In this document: positions 1 through 9,444 of the stretch, piece by piece | Numbering within the stretch: position 1 is the stretch's first letter | Layout: each line of letters opens with the position of its first letter | Origin: Cytophagales bacterium | GTDB taxonomy: Bacteria; Bacteroidota; Bacteroidia; Cytophagales; Cyclobacteriaceae | DNA length: 11,522 nucleotides | Assembly: GCA_003504855.1 (NCBI GenBank) | Contig: DNZD01000084.1 | Coordinates: forward strand, 1-11,522 | Reading direction: 5' to 3' | Program-made: the position numbers and the translations under genes | Notes under the pieces: model-generated | The model's database searches: none | What the model was told of the DNA's origin: nothing | The model's input: only the letters and a program-made list of their open reading frames with translations

Positions 1-736
1 GCGCCCAGAAGTGCACCACCGAGAGGCGGTACGAGTACACCGGCCGCTCGGCCGCCTTGGGCAGGAAGTAGTACATCATGCCGAGGTAAGGTGTCGTGAG
101 GAAGAATGCCACTGCATTGTGTCCATACCACCATTGCACCAAGGCATCCTGAACGCCAGCGTACCAGGAATAGCTCTTGAATAGTGTCACCGGCATTTCA
201 AATGAGTTAACGATGTGAAGCACGGCCACCGTAACGAATGTGGCGATGTAGAACCATACGGCTACATACATGTGCTTTTCACGACGTTTGATGATTGAGC
301 CGATGAGGTTAATACCAAATACGACCCAAATCAGCGCGATGGCTATATCAATGGGCCATTCCAGTTCGGCGTATTCCTTTGATGTGGTAATCCCCAGGGG
401 CAGGGTGATCGCCGCTGCCAGAATGATCAATTGCCAACCCCAGAAGTGAATCCAGCTGAGGCCGTCATTAAACATGCGGGTCTTCAGCAGGCGCTGGAGT
501 GAGTAGTAAACCCCGGCAAACATGGCGTTGCCGACGAAGGCAAATATCACCGCGTTTGTGTGCAGTGGCCGGATGCGGCCAAAGGTGGTGTACTGAAACT
601 CAAAGTTAAACGCAGGATAAAAGAGCTGAATTGCTACGAGCAATCCGACTGTCATTCCCACGATGCCAAAGATGACTGAGGCGATGATAAACGCCTTTAC
701 GATCTTGTTGTCGTAGTGGATTTTGACTAATTCCAT
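1..736 (-). CDS. ccoN: cbb3-type cytochrome c oxidase subunit I (CcoN), 5' part
   Basis: This is the catalytic haem-copper subunit of the high-affinity cbb3 oxidase, an inner-membrane proton-pumping terminal oxidase used at low oxygen. The window holds the first 245 residues, and the gene runs off the left edge. About six hydrophobic helices are visible (roughly 13-37, 58-80, 96-115, 129-147, 155-178, 205-226). Residues 54-64 ([11 protein letters not shown]) carry the low-spin haem b ligand His59. The WWYGHNAV motif at 202-209 carries the first CuB ligand, His206, in its CcoN-specific context. The start at 736 opens with [11 protein letters not shown], typical of CcoN. It has its own promoter and a CRP/FNR-type box upstream, so it is probably transcribed separately from ridA. 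Partner subunits (CcoO, CcoP) would lie beyond the edge. The family call is firm; whether ccoN is fused to ccoO, as happens in some Bacteroidota, cannot be seen. Confidence 0.95.
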   Translation of the reverse strand, partial: MELVKIHYDNKIVKAFIIASVIFGIVGMTVGLLVAIQLFYPAFNFEFQYTTFGRIRPLHTNAVIFAFVGNAMFAGVYYSLQRLLKTRMFNDGLSWIHFWGWQLIILAAAITLPLGITTSKEYAELEWPIDIAIALIWVVFGINLIGSIIKRREKHMYVAVWFYIATFVTVAVLHIVNSFEMPVTLFKSYSWYAGVQDALVQWWYGHNAVAFFLTTPYLGMMYYFLPKAAERPVYSYRLSVVHFWA

Positions 737-770
737 GGCGGAAGTTGGGTTTAGGTAGAAAATTATGGCC

Positions 771-799
771 TAAAAATAGAAGCCACCCCAAGGGCCAAA
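771..799 (-). promoter_or_regulatory. Predicted ccoN promoter (Bacteroidota type)
   Basis: On the minus strand TTTG (799 to 796) is followed after 17 bp by TATTTTTA (778 to 771). This is a 7 of 8 match to the Bacteroidota -7 consensus TAnnTTTG with a -33 TTTG. Predicted transcription start is near 767, leaving a leader of about 31 nt before the ccoN ATG. The CRP/FNR-type box lies about 62 bp upstream of that start, the class I activator position. Confidence 0.5.
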
Positions 800-822
800 C
801 ATGACGGATCACAGTCCAAAAG

Positions 823-836
823 ATGACTTTAGTCAT
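823..836. promoter_or_regulatory. CRP/FNR-family operator before ccoN
   Basis: ATGACTTTAGTCAT is a perfect inverted repeat apart from the two central bases. It has the TGAC-N4-GTCA geometry of CRP/FNR-family sites (FNR itself is TTGAT-N4-ATCAA). Its centre at 829.5 lies 51.5 bp from the first base of the predicted -7 element, which would suit class I activation. A near-copy, TGACTTTTGTCA, lies between the two lyase genes at 9359-9370. Which regulator binds (an oxygen, NO or redox sensor of this family) cannot be told from the sequence. Confidence 0.65.
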
Positions 837-900
837 AATTTACAGACTGACCTTAAAAAAGTAAAAGAGAAAAGAGAGGTACGGAGAACCAGGGACCAGG
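837..900. other. Intergenic tail between ridA and the ccoN regulatory region
   Basis: This stretch holds no gene. Read on the minus strand, downstream of the ridA stop, it is pyrimidine-rich with a run of six T, but I see no stable GC-rich stem before the T run, so no terminator is called. Together with 737-836 it makes the 164-bp gap that separates ridA from ccoN. Confidence 0.4.
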
Positions 901-1275
901 TTAGAGTTCGGCGACGCAGTCAATTTCGACCAGGGCATCTTTGGGCAGGCGGCTAACTTCCACTGTGGTGCGGGCAGGTGTATGATCACCAAAAAAAGCC
1001 TGATAGGCCTGATTCATCCTTTCAAAATCCGCAAAATTCTTAAGAAACACAGATGTCTTCAGCACCTTGGTTCGATCGGATCCCGCCGCCTTAAGTACAT
1101 TTTCCAGGTTTGTCAGCACCAGGGTGGTTTGCTCGGTGACGGTAGCGCCCTCTATTACCATGGTCTGTGGGTTCAACGGTGTCTGACCGGAACAGAATAT
1201 CAGATTTCCGGATTGGATGGCAGCGGAATAAGGTCCGATGGCTTTGGGTGCCTGGTCGGCAATAATCTTTTTCAT
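901..1275 (-). CDS. ridA: RidA family enamine/imine deaminase
   Basis: The encoded 124-residue protein is of normal RidA length. RidA is a cytosolic trimer that hydrolyses reactive enamines and imines such as 2-aminoacrylate, released by PLP enzymes, to 2-keto acids and ammonia. Family marks are the N-terminal APKAIGPYSAA (9-19), FCSGQTPLNP (27-36), the TPARTTVEV segment (99-107) with the substrate carboxylate-binding Arg102, and VEID (116-119) with Glu117. It is the last gene of a same-strand cluster with the globin (40-bp gap) and the FAS1 lipoprotein, so it is probably co-transcribed. Two aminoacrylate-forming lyases lie in the same window (tyrosine phenol-lyase and tryptophanase), a plausible but unproven functional link. 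The start at 1275 gives the expected MKKI N-terminus. The name ridA is by family, and paralogous Rid subfamilies cannot be fully excluded. Confidence 0.92.
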   Translation of the reverse strand: MKKIIADQAPKAIGPYSAAIQSGNLIFCSGQTPLNPQTMVIEGATVTEQTTLVLTNLENVLKAAGSDRTKVLKTSVFLKNFADFERMNQAYQAFFGDHTPARTTVEVSRLPKDALVEIDCVAEL

Positions 1276-1315
1276 AATAGGTTGAAAAGGAGAAAATTAC
1301 AACAAAAATGCCGGG

Positions 1316-1666
1316 TTACAAGAGACCGAGTTTATGTTGAAACACACCGGCGATGCTGGCGGCGCGGGCTTTAATTTCATTGGCATTGAACCCTTCAAAG
1401 TGTTCATCCACCGTGGCCGTGAACAGGGCAAGCCATTGCTGGAAGTGAGCTGCCCCGATAGCGAGGTGTTTGTGTTTTTGAAAAGGGTTGCCATCGTAGG
1501 ACTGGTCTCCAAAAACAATGGAGCACCAGAAATTATACATCACCGGCAAATGATGGGGCCAGTCTACATGAAGAAAAACAGGACCGAGCTGTTGATCTGC
1601 CCGGACCCGTTCGTAAAAAGAATCAACCAGAAAAATAATGTCGTTTCTATCGAGAATGTCTGCCAT
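1316..1666 (-). CDS. Group III truncated haemoglobin
   Basis: A 116-residue globin of the 2-on-2 truncated type, group III by pattern. Recognisable points are the B-helix FYERVRAD with Tyr18 (B10), the P..YNFW segment at 41-47, FGD..Y.GNPF at 52-62, and the proximal histidine His74 (F8) followed by Trp78 (G8) in AAHFQQWLALF. The C-terminal helix carries KARAASIAGVF. Proteins of this family bind haem and handle O2 or NO; the exact reaction of group III members is not settled, so no enzyme name is given. An AAGAGG sequence on the minus strand (1683 to 1678), 11 nt before the ATG, could serve as ribosome-binding site. The gene follows the FAS1 lipoprotein after 23 bp and precedes ridA, so the three look like one operon. 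With NO-reductase-like genes nearby, NO detoxification is a reasonable inference. Confidence 0.9.
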   Translation of the reverse strand: MADILDRNDIIFLVDSFYERVRADQQLGPVFLHVDWPHHLPVMYNFWCSIVFGDQSYDGNPFQKHKHLAIGAAHFQQWLALFTATVDEHFEGFNANEIKARAASIAGVFQHKLGLL

Positions 1667-1689
1667 GGTGCAAGTTACCTCTTACCTGA

Positions 1690-2250
1690 CTATTTCTTGT
1701 CCGGTGGAAGCAGAACACCATCGATTACGTAAATCACCCCATTGGAAGCCGGCACGGTGCCCACAATATTGTTGCCATTGATCGTGTACTTGCCATCCTT
1801 GATGCCAATGACTACATCCTCCAGGTTTACCTGATTGATTTTCTGGCCATCCTTGAGGTTTTCAAGTTTGTAAACGCCCACCGACACATGGTACTCCAGG
1901 ATGTTTCGCAGGGCATCTTTGCTTTCCGGCTTTAGTAAACTCTCCACCGTACCAGCAGGAAGTTTATCAAAGGCCGCATTGACCGGAGCAAACACCGTAA
2001 ACGGACCCGCATTGGAGAGCACGTCTACATATTCAGCGGCTTTCAGGGCAGTCACGAGGGTGGTGTGATCGGCGGATCCTATAGCCACATGGACCACATC
2101 TTTTTGCGAGACTTCATCCTTTACATTGGATTGACCGCCCCCCACCGGGGCAACGGCAGATGAGGTATTCTGATCGGACGCGGGCGGGGTGCAGCCCAGG
2201 ATAGCAAGGCCAAACAAGGCGGCGCTAATAAATCGGGTCATTGTTTTCAT
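1690..2250 (-). CDS. FAS1 (fasciclin) domain lipoprotein
   Basis: A 186-residue exported protein with one FAS1 domain. Residues 1-20 form a lipoprotein signal peptide: positive N-terminus (MKTMTR), hydrophobic core and lipobox AILGC with acylated Cys20. A Ser/Gly/Gln-rich linker (about 21-48) follows. The FAS1 domain spans roughly 50-183, with the hallmark GPFTVFAPVNAAFDKLP (82-98), the ILEYHV segment (117-122) and the closing NGVIYVIDGVLLPP (170-183). FAS1 domains serve in adhesion or surface binding, and the ligand here is unknown. The frame stays open upstream to 2472, but the added 74 residues look like intergenic sequence translated and would bury the signal peptide, so the ATG at 2250 is chosen. 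It is first in the cluster with globin and ridA, and no convincing promoter was found for it. Confidence 0.9.
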   Translation of the reverse strand: MKTMTRFISAALFGLAILGCTPPASDQNTSSAVAPVGGGQSNVKDEVSQKDVVHVAIGSADHTTLVTALKAAEYVDVLSNAGPFTVFAPVNAAFDKLPAGTVESLLKPESKDALRNILEYHVSVGVYKLENLKDGQKINQVNLEDVVIGIKDGKYTINGNNIVGTVPASNGVIYVIDGVLLPPDKK

Positions 2251-2362
2251 GGTGAATGCAGTTTGAGCAGGTTTCTTTTGCTCCTCAAAACTCAACATCA
2301 ACCGATGTAGATTCATATGCGTGAGATCATACCCGATCAAATTCTCCGGGTTGGGTCTTATC

Positions 2363-2374
2363 TGATAAAAATCA
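2363..2374. promoter_or_regulatory. CRP/FNR-family operator before nrdJ
   Basis: TGATAAAAATCA is an inverted repeat with four central bases (TGAT-N4-ATCA), the core of the classical FNR site. Its centre is 2368.5, that is 29.5 bp from the first base of the -7 element TAGATTTG and about 40 bp upstream of the predicted start. This is the class II activator position. The same 29.5-bp distance recurs at both lyase promoters, which supports function. Confidence 0.7.
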
Positions 2375-2377
2375 TGT

Positions 2378-2405
2378 TTTGCCCCGCGCAGAGCCATTAG
2401 ATTTG
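2378..2405 (+). promoter_or_regulatory. Predicted nrdJ operon promoter
   Basis: TTTG (2378-2381), a 16-bp spacer and TAGATTTG (2398-2405), an exact match to the Bacteroidota -7 consensus TAnnTTTG. Predicted transcription start is about 2409, giving a leader of roughly 95 nt before nrdJ. The upstream CRP/FNR-type box abuts the -33 element, as expected for an activator contacting RNA polymerase from the class II site. Confidence 0.6.
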
Positions 2406-2504
2406 ATTCATGTGCCGCGCCCTGTCCACAACCACTACCCTTACCCCGCAGGCCGGTAACCCCAAACATCACTTATCCATTTTTTTACCTAACCACCCCG
2501 TGTT

Positions 2505-4355
2505 ATGGAACTAAACCAACAAATCCTCAGTGACCTTATCGTCTACATGAAGTACTCCCGCTACCTGCCGGAGTTGAAGCGTCGGGAAACCTGGCCAGAA
2601 ATCTGCGGCCGGTATGAATCCATGATGATTGAAAAGTATCCGGCGCTTAAAACAGATATTGAATACTGGATGCAGTTTGTGCACCAGAAAAAAGTGTTGC
2701 CCTCGATGCGTGCCATGCAGTTTGCCGGAACCGCCATCGCCCGCAACAACAGCCGTATTTATAATTGTGCCTACCTGCCTGTCGATGATATCCGTGCATT
2801 CTCCGAAACCCTATTCCTGTTGCTCGGTGGTACCGGTGTAGGCTATTCCGTCCAATACCACCACGTAGAAAAACTTCCCGTCATTAAGAAGGCCGAAAAG
2901 ACCCGCAAGTTCCTGATTGGTGACAGTCTGGAAGGTTGGGCCGATGCCATCAAGGTGCTGATGAAAGCACACTTTGGTATGAGCGATTACCTGCCGGAGT
3001 TTGACTATTCCGACATCCGGCCCAAAGGGGCACGACTGGTAACCGCTGGCGGCAAGGCACCCGGTCCCGAACCGCTGAAAATCTGTGTCGCCCACGTTCA
3101 GGCCGTACTGGATCGCAAAGAAAATGGCGAAAAACTTACACCCCTGGAGTGCCATGATATCATGTGCTATCTGGCCAATGCTGTTTTGGCCGGAGGTATC
3201 CGTCGGTCAGCGATGATTTCCTTATTCTCAGCCCATGACGATGAAATGCTCACCTGCAAATTCGGCAATTGGTGGGAACTCAATGAACAGCGCGGACGCG
3301 CCAACAACTCGGTGGTGCTGCCCCGTGAATCTACGTCCCGGGAAGAGTTCTTTAAACTCTGGAAGAAGATCGAGCTGTCCGGCTCGGGCGAGCCGGGATT
3401 CTACTTTACCAACGATGAAGACTGGGGTACCAACCCCTGCTGTGAGATCGCGTTGCGTCCCTTTCAGTTTTGCAATCTCTGCGAAGTAAATGTGTCCGAT
3501 GTACTGGATCAAAATGAATTGAATGAGCGGGCACGGGCCGCCTCATTTCTCGGCACACTACAAGCCGGATTCACCAACTTCCATTACCTGCGGGACGTTT
3601 GGCGCGAGACCACCGAAGAAGATGCATTGATTGGCGTTGGTATGACGGGTATTGCCAGCGGCCGCGTGGCCAAACTGGATCTGAAAGAAACTGCAGACGC
3701 TGTCAAGTTGATGAACCTGGAAACCTCCTCCAAAATCGGAATTCAGTTCGCTGCACGCACAACGACCATTAAACCATCCGGCACGACCAGCATTGTATTG
3801 GGGACTTCATCCGGCATTCATGCCTGGCACAACGACTTCTATATCCGCCGGGTTCGCATCGGCAAGAACGAGGCCTTATATGATTATCTCAGCATTAATC
3901 ACCCGGAGTTGCTCGAAGATGACCTGCTGAACAACAAGCAAGGCATCATCACCATTCCTCAACAGGCACCTGAAGGAAGCACGCTTCGCACCGAAGAGGT
4001 GATGGAGTTGCTGGAACGCATCAAGCGCTTCAACACCGATTGGGTACGCAATGGCTTCCGCCGCGGATGCAATGCCAATAACGTGTCGGCCACGGTGTCT
4101 ATTCTTGAAAACGACTGGCAACGCGTGGGCGAATGGATGTGGGAGAATAAGGCATCTTACAATGGTCTCAGCGTATTGCCCTTTGACTCCGGAAACTATA
4201 AGCAGGCACCTTTTGAAGACATTACCCGGGAGCAATTCCTGAAAATGGAAAACAGCCTCAAGCAAATCGACCTCACCGGCGTGTACGAAAACGAAGACGA
4301 AACAGATCACAAAGCCGAGGCAGCGTGCGCGGGTGGCGCATGCCAGCTGGTTTAA
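2505..4355 (+). CDS. nrdJ: Adenosylcobalamin-dependent (class II) ribonucleotide reductase
   Basis: The enzyme reduces ribonucleotides to deoxyribonucleotides using a thiyl radical made from adenosylcobalamin, so it works with or without oxygen. Residues were aligned by eye to the Lactobacillus leichmannii enzyme. NPCCE at 310-314 supplies Asn310, thiyl-radical Cys312 and Glu314. Cys88 (YNCAYLP) and Cys323 (FCNLCEV), exactly 11 residues after Cys312, form the substrate-reducing pair. The LLLGGTGVGYSV loop is at 105-116 and KPSGTTSIVLGTSSGIHAWH at 423-442. The C-terminal CAGGAC (608-613) supplies the swinging thiol pair Cys608/Cys613. At 616 residues it is shorter than the 739-residue monomeric enzyme, and no N-terminal ATP-cone is apparent; substrate phosphorylation state is not predictable. 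It begins at MELNQQ without a clear Shine-Dalgarno sequence, as is common in Bacteroidota. It heads an operon with the TIM-barrel protein (12-bp gap), norC and norB, behind a CRP/FNR-type box. Confidence 0.93.
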   Translation: MELNQQILSDLIVYMKYSRYLPELKRRETWPEICGRYESMMIEKYPALKTDIEYWMQFVHQKKVLPSMRAMQFAGTAIARNNSRIYNCAYLPVDDIRAFSETLFLLLGGTGVGYSVQYHHVEKLPVIKKAEKTRKFLIGDSLEGWADAIKVLMKAHFGMSDYLPEFDYSDIRPKGARLVTAGGKAPGPEPLKICVAHVQAVLDRKENGEKLTPLECHDIMCYLANAVLAGGIRRSAMISLFSAHDDEMLTCKFGNWWELNEQRGRANNSVVLPRESTSREEFFKLWKKIELSGSGEPGFYFTNDEDWGTNPCCEIALRPFQFCNLCEVNVSDVLDQNELNERARAASFLGTLQAGFTNFHYLRDVWRETTEEDALIGVGMTGIASGRVAKLDLKETADAVKLMNLETSSKIGIQFAARTTTIKPSGTTSIVLGTSSGIHAWHNDFYIRRVRIGKNEALYDYLSINHPELLEDDLLNNKQGIITIPQQAPEGSTLRTEEVMELLERIKRFNTDWVRNGFRRGCNANNVSATVSILENDWQRVGEWMWENKASYNGLSVLPFDSGNYKQAPFEDITREQFLKMENSLKQIDLTGVYENEDETDHKAEAACAGGACQLV

Positions 4356-4367
4356 GCATTACAATAT

Positions 4368-6167
4368 ATGAATACCGAAACAATGACCCCTTCTCCTCAC
4401 TCCTTTCATATCCCGGTTATGGGATTAGCATTTACCGTAGATTCCCCGGTCAAGGTGGCTCGTTTCGGTATCTCCTCGGTGATGTCGATCATTGAAGATC
4501 GCCTGCTGGAGATGATGCGCAATCATTACTACAGTGTGCTCGGCGAACCCTATCGCCCCATCAAATCCGATGAACCGGAATACCGGGCCCGTCGAATTAC
4601 CGACTACCTCAACCTGGTAAACCGGATCGTAGAAAGGCAAGTGGCTTCCATGAAGGCAAGTGACTTTACCCCCGGCAGCGACCTGGTGAGATATTTTGAG
4701 TTATTGCCAGATGATAATGAAGCACGTCAACAGTACGAGCGCATGTTGCAGACGGATAATGAACTGGAGAAACATTTTCTGCAGCGGCTCCTCAAGAAGC
4801 AGCTGATGCCAGGGTGTCTGGATGTGAACATTATGACCAAGGTCGACAAAAACAATTCTGACGCCAACGGCAATCCTATTGAAGACGGCTCTGACGCGGT
4901 AGCTGCTCTGCGGGGATATGCCAACAGCGACTTGAAGAATTCATCCGTCATTTTTTCGGCCGGCATGAATCCTCGTGTCTTCAACTACCTCGAGAAAACC
5001 ACTGCATTTGAAGCCCGCGCCTGGGGTCTCTTCGACAAAAAAGTAGTGATTAAGGTGAGCGATTACCGCTCTGCACTGATCCAGGGTAAGTTGCTGGCGA
5101 AGAAAGGAATCTGGGTGAGTGAGTTCAGAATAGAGTCTGGACTGAATTGCGGAGGTCATGCATTTGCGACCGATGGCTACCTGTTGGGGCCCATCCTTGA
5201 AGAATTCAAAACCAAACGCGTTGAATTAAGCGAAACCCTGCATGGATTGTACCAGACTGCATTGGAGAACAAAGGCAAAAAAACCTTCAAGCAACCTCAC
5301 CCGATCCGCATCACCGTGCAAGGCGGCATTGGCACCAACGAGGAGGACGCATTTCTGCGACAGTACTACCAGGCCGACAGCACGGGTTGGGGCACGCCCT
5401 TTTTGCTCTGTCCGGAAGCTACTACCGTAGATCATGAAACACTGGGGCTATTGGCAGCTGCTGATCAATCACAACTGGTACTGAGTAAGAATTCACCATT
5501 GGGCATACGTTTTCATTACCTCAAGGGCACGTCATCGGCTAAAGAAAAACTAAACCGCATCATGGCCGGAAAGCCTGGCAGCCCATGCACCGAAAAGCAC
5601 CTTGCTACGAATACAGAATTTACCTCCGAGCCTATTTGTACGGCGTCGCACAAATACCAGCGGTTAAAAATAGAGCAGTTGAAAGCCCTGAACCTTCCCG
5701 GCGATGAATATGAACGCCAGGTAGAAGAGGTGTTGGCAAAAGAATGTCTCTGCGTTGGTCTCAGCAATGCGGCCAGTATCAACTATGGCAAGACCATGGT
5801 GGACAACCTGCACAGTGTTACCATCTGTCCAGGTCCCAACATCGCCTACTTCAACAAAGTGGTGACACTGAAAGAAATGACGGACCACATCTATGGCCGT
5901 GTCAATCTGCTGGAGGGCGTTCATCGTCCGCACATGTTTATCAACGAGCTCACCCTGTACATCAATTACCTCCGGGAGCAAGTTGAATTGGCAGGACACG
6001 ATGAGAAGAAGGTTACCGCCAACGCCAAGTTTGCCGCCAACCTGTTGGAGGGGATTGCTTATTATCGTTCCATCAGCGATCAGATTGAACATACGAGTGT
6101 GTTCCTCCATGAACTGCAGGAGGGCGAAGCGGCCATTGATCGGCTGGTAGGTGTAAGTGCTGATTGA
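4368..6167 (+). CDS. Uncharacterised FMN-type TIM-barrel protein (nitronate monooxygenase/PfaD-like) with Cys-rich tail
   Basis: A 599-residue soluble protein whose exact family I cannot name. Three segments fit the FMN-binding TIM-barrel pattern of nitronate monooxygenase/PfaD relatives. These are a first strand HIPVMGLAFTVDSPVKVARF with GISSVMS (14-40); SGLNCGGHAF (257-266), resembling the GxExGGH motif; and ITVQGGIGTNEED followed by GWGTPFLLCPEA (315-351), resembling the phosphate-binding AGGI...GTxFL motif. A helical insertion (about 45-150) separates the first strand from the rest. The tail (about 350-599) carries Cys407, Cys424, Cys460, Cys462 (ECLCVG) and Cys487 (ICPGP), and with Cys348 these might bind an Fe-S cluster; this is a guess. 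No signal peptide or membrane helix is seen. It starts 12 bp after nrdJ and ends 7 bp before the norC ATG, so it is firmly within the operon. Substrate and reaction are unknown. It is not a split part of nrdJ, which is complete. Confidence 0.6.
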   Translation: MNTETMTPSPHSFHIPVMGLAFTVDSPVKVARFGISSVMSIIEDRLLEMMRNHYYSVLGEPYRPIKSDEPEYRARRITDYLNLVNRIVERQVASMKASDFTPGSDLVRYFELLPDDNEARQQYERMLQTDNELEKHFLQRLLKKQLMPGCLDVNIMTKVDKNNSDANGNPIEDGSDAVAALRGYANSDLKNSSVIFSAGMNPRVFNYLEKTTAFEARAWGLFDKKVVIKVSDYRSALIQGKLLAKKGIWVSEFRIESGLNCGGHAFATDGYLLGPILEEFKTKRVELSETLHGLYQTALENKGKKTFKQPHPIRITVQGGIGTNEEDAFLRQYYQADSTGWGTPFLLCPEATTVDHETLGLLAAADQSQLVLSKNSPLGIRFHYLKGTSSAKEKLNRIMAGKPGSPCTEKHLATNTEFTSEPICTASHKYQRLKIEQLKALNLPGDEYERQVEEVLAKECLCVGLSNAASINYGKTMVDNLHSVTICPGPNIAYFNKVVTLKEMTDHIYGRVNLLEGVHRPHMFINELTLYINYLREQVELAGHDEKKVTANAKFAANLLEGIAYYRSISDQIEHTSVFLHELQEGEAAIDRLVGVSAD

Positions 6168-6174
6168 ATTTGTC

Positions 6175-6556
6175 ATGCATGCGGACCAAAATAAAATAAT
6201 CGTCGTTGCCGGTTTGGTCTTCGCATTTCTATGCTATTCTATCGGATTATACTCTTTTCTTCCGGTCACCGATCAGAATCCAGATCGTCAGGTTCAATCC
6301 GGTAAACTGGTTTGGCAGAGATACAATTGTGTAGCCTGCCATCAGATATACGGACTCGGTGGATACCTGGGACCTGACCTCACCAATATATATTCAAAGC
6401 GCGGACCTGCCTACACCCGGGCCTTCATTCAAAATGGTACTGATATCATGCCCAACCTGCACCTGACTGATCAGGAGATCGATCATTTGCTGGCTTATTT
6501 ACAGGATATAGACCAGTCCGGGACATCAGATCCAAGAACATTTACCATTAAACCCA

Positions 6557-6579
<23 letters not shown>
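6175..6579 (+). CDS. norC: NorC-like membrane-anchored cytochrome c
   Basis: A 134-residue protein with one N-terminal membrane anchor (about 8-30) and a periplasmic cytochrome c domain, as in NorC, the electron-entry subunit of NO reductase. The haem c motif is CVACH (52-56), followed by GLGGYLGPDLTNIY (60-73). IMPNLHLTDQEI (91-102) holds the likely axial Met92. A GTG at 6157 in the same frame would add six residues and overlap the preceding gene; the ATG at 6175 places the charged HADQNK directly before the anchor and is preferred. The 3' end overlaps norB by 23 bp, so translation of the two is probably coupled and the products likely form one complex. Fusion of the cytochrome to another domain is not seen. 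Confidence 0.88.
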
Positions 6580-9335
<2,756 letters not shown>

Positions 9336-9358
9336 CCCTTCAAACCACGCCAGGTCGC

Positions 9359-9370
9359 TGACTTTTGTCA
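9359..9370. promoter_or_regulatory. CRP/FNR-family operator shared by tpl and tnaA
   Basis: TGACTTTTGTCA is an inverted repeat of TGAC around four bases and is nearly identical to the box before ccoN (TGACTTTAGTCA). Its centre, 9364.5, is equidistant (29.5 bp) from -7-like elements on both strands, TACTTTCG at 9394-9401 and TAAGTTCG at 9335-9328. One bound dimer could therefore act as class II activator for both genes. In enterobacteria tnaA is CRP-activated, but the present spacing and site differ. Confidence 0.65.
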
Positions 9371-9393
9371 TGCATTATATGGGCGATTATCGC

Positions 9394-9401
9394 TACTTTC
9401 G
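9394..9401 (+). promoter_or_regulatory. Predicted tnaA promoter -7 element
   Basis: TACTTTCG matches TAnnTTTG except for one base and starts 29.5 bp from the centre of the CRP/FNR-type box. A -33 TTTG at the usual spacing is missing, suggesting dependence on the activator. The predicted start is near 9405, about 107 nt before the tnaA ATG and almost on top of the ATG of the small upstream reading frame. Confidence 0.5.
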
Positions 9402-9405
9402 GATC

Positions 9406-9444
9406 ATGAGACGTTGGATCAACATCATCAGAAAGCCCACGTGA
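9406..9444 (+). CDS. Possible 12-codon leader peptide before tnaA
   Basis: The frame reads MRRWINIIRKPT followed by TGA. It has one Trp at residue 4 and a Pro one residue from the end, which recalls TnaC, the E. coli tryptophanase leader whose Trp12 and terminal Pro24 cause tryptophan-dependent ribosome stalling. The Trp-to-Pro distance is 7 here against 12 in TnaC, so homology is not claimed. The TGA stop overlaps the 5' arm of a hairpin, so a ribosome held at the stop would prevent its folding. The predicted transcription start lies within a few bases of the ATG; translation would then be leaderless, or the frame may not be used at all. This is a hypothesis. Confidence 0.3.
   Translation: MRRWINIIRKPT

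Larger units (their letters stand above)
2251..2504. other. Divergent intergenic region, FAS1 operon / nrdJ operon
   Basis: This 254-bp region separates two divergent transcription units. It contains a CRP/FNR-type box and a good Bacteroidota promoter for nrdJ, described separately. For the minus strand only a weak candidate is seen: TTTG (2342 to 2339), then 21 bp to TATGAATC (2317 to 2310). That element begins 51.5 bp from the box centre, the same distance as at ccoN, but it matches TAnnTTTG poorly. A cobalamin riboswitch might be expected before a B12-dependent enzyme, but I do not recognise a B12 box or the required length. Confidence 0.5.

Noticed and set aside
887..900. CCAGGGACCAGG direct repeat downstream of ridA as a terminator
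   Set aside because: It is a short direct repeat and not an inverted one, so it cannot form a stable stem.
982..1374. Plus-strand frames opposite ridA and the globin
   Set aside because: They are antisense to clearly recognised genes and have no family resemblance.
2251..2472. N-terminal extension of 74 residues on the FAS1 lipoprotein frame
   Set aside because: It would place a classic lipoprotein signal peptide in the middle of the protein, and the segment contains the CRP/FNR-type box and nrdJ promoter elements.
2375..2504. Cobalamin riboswitch before the B12-dependent RNR
   Set aside because: The leader of about 95 nt is too short, and no B12-box-like sequence or multi-helix structure is recognisable.
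4356..4367. Idea that the two long consecutive frames are one frameshifted gene
   Set aside because: The first ends with the complete C-terminal CAGGAC tail of an RNR and the second begins a different fold with its own ATG, so both are whole genes.
6157..6174. GTG start for norC six codons upstream of the ATG
   Set aside because: It overlaps the end of the preceding gene and adds residues without known role; the ATG at 6175 gives a normal NorC-like anchor start.
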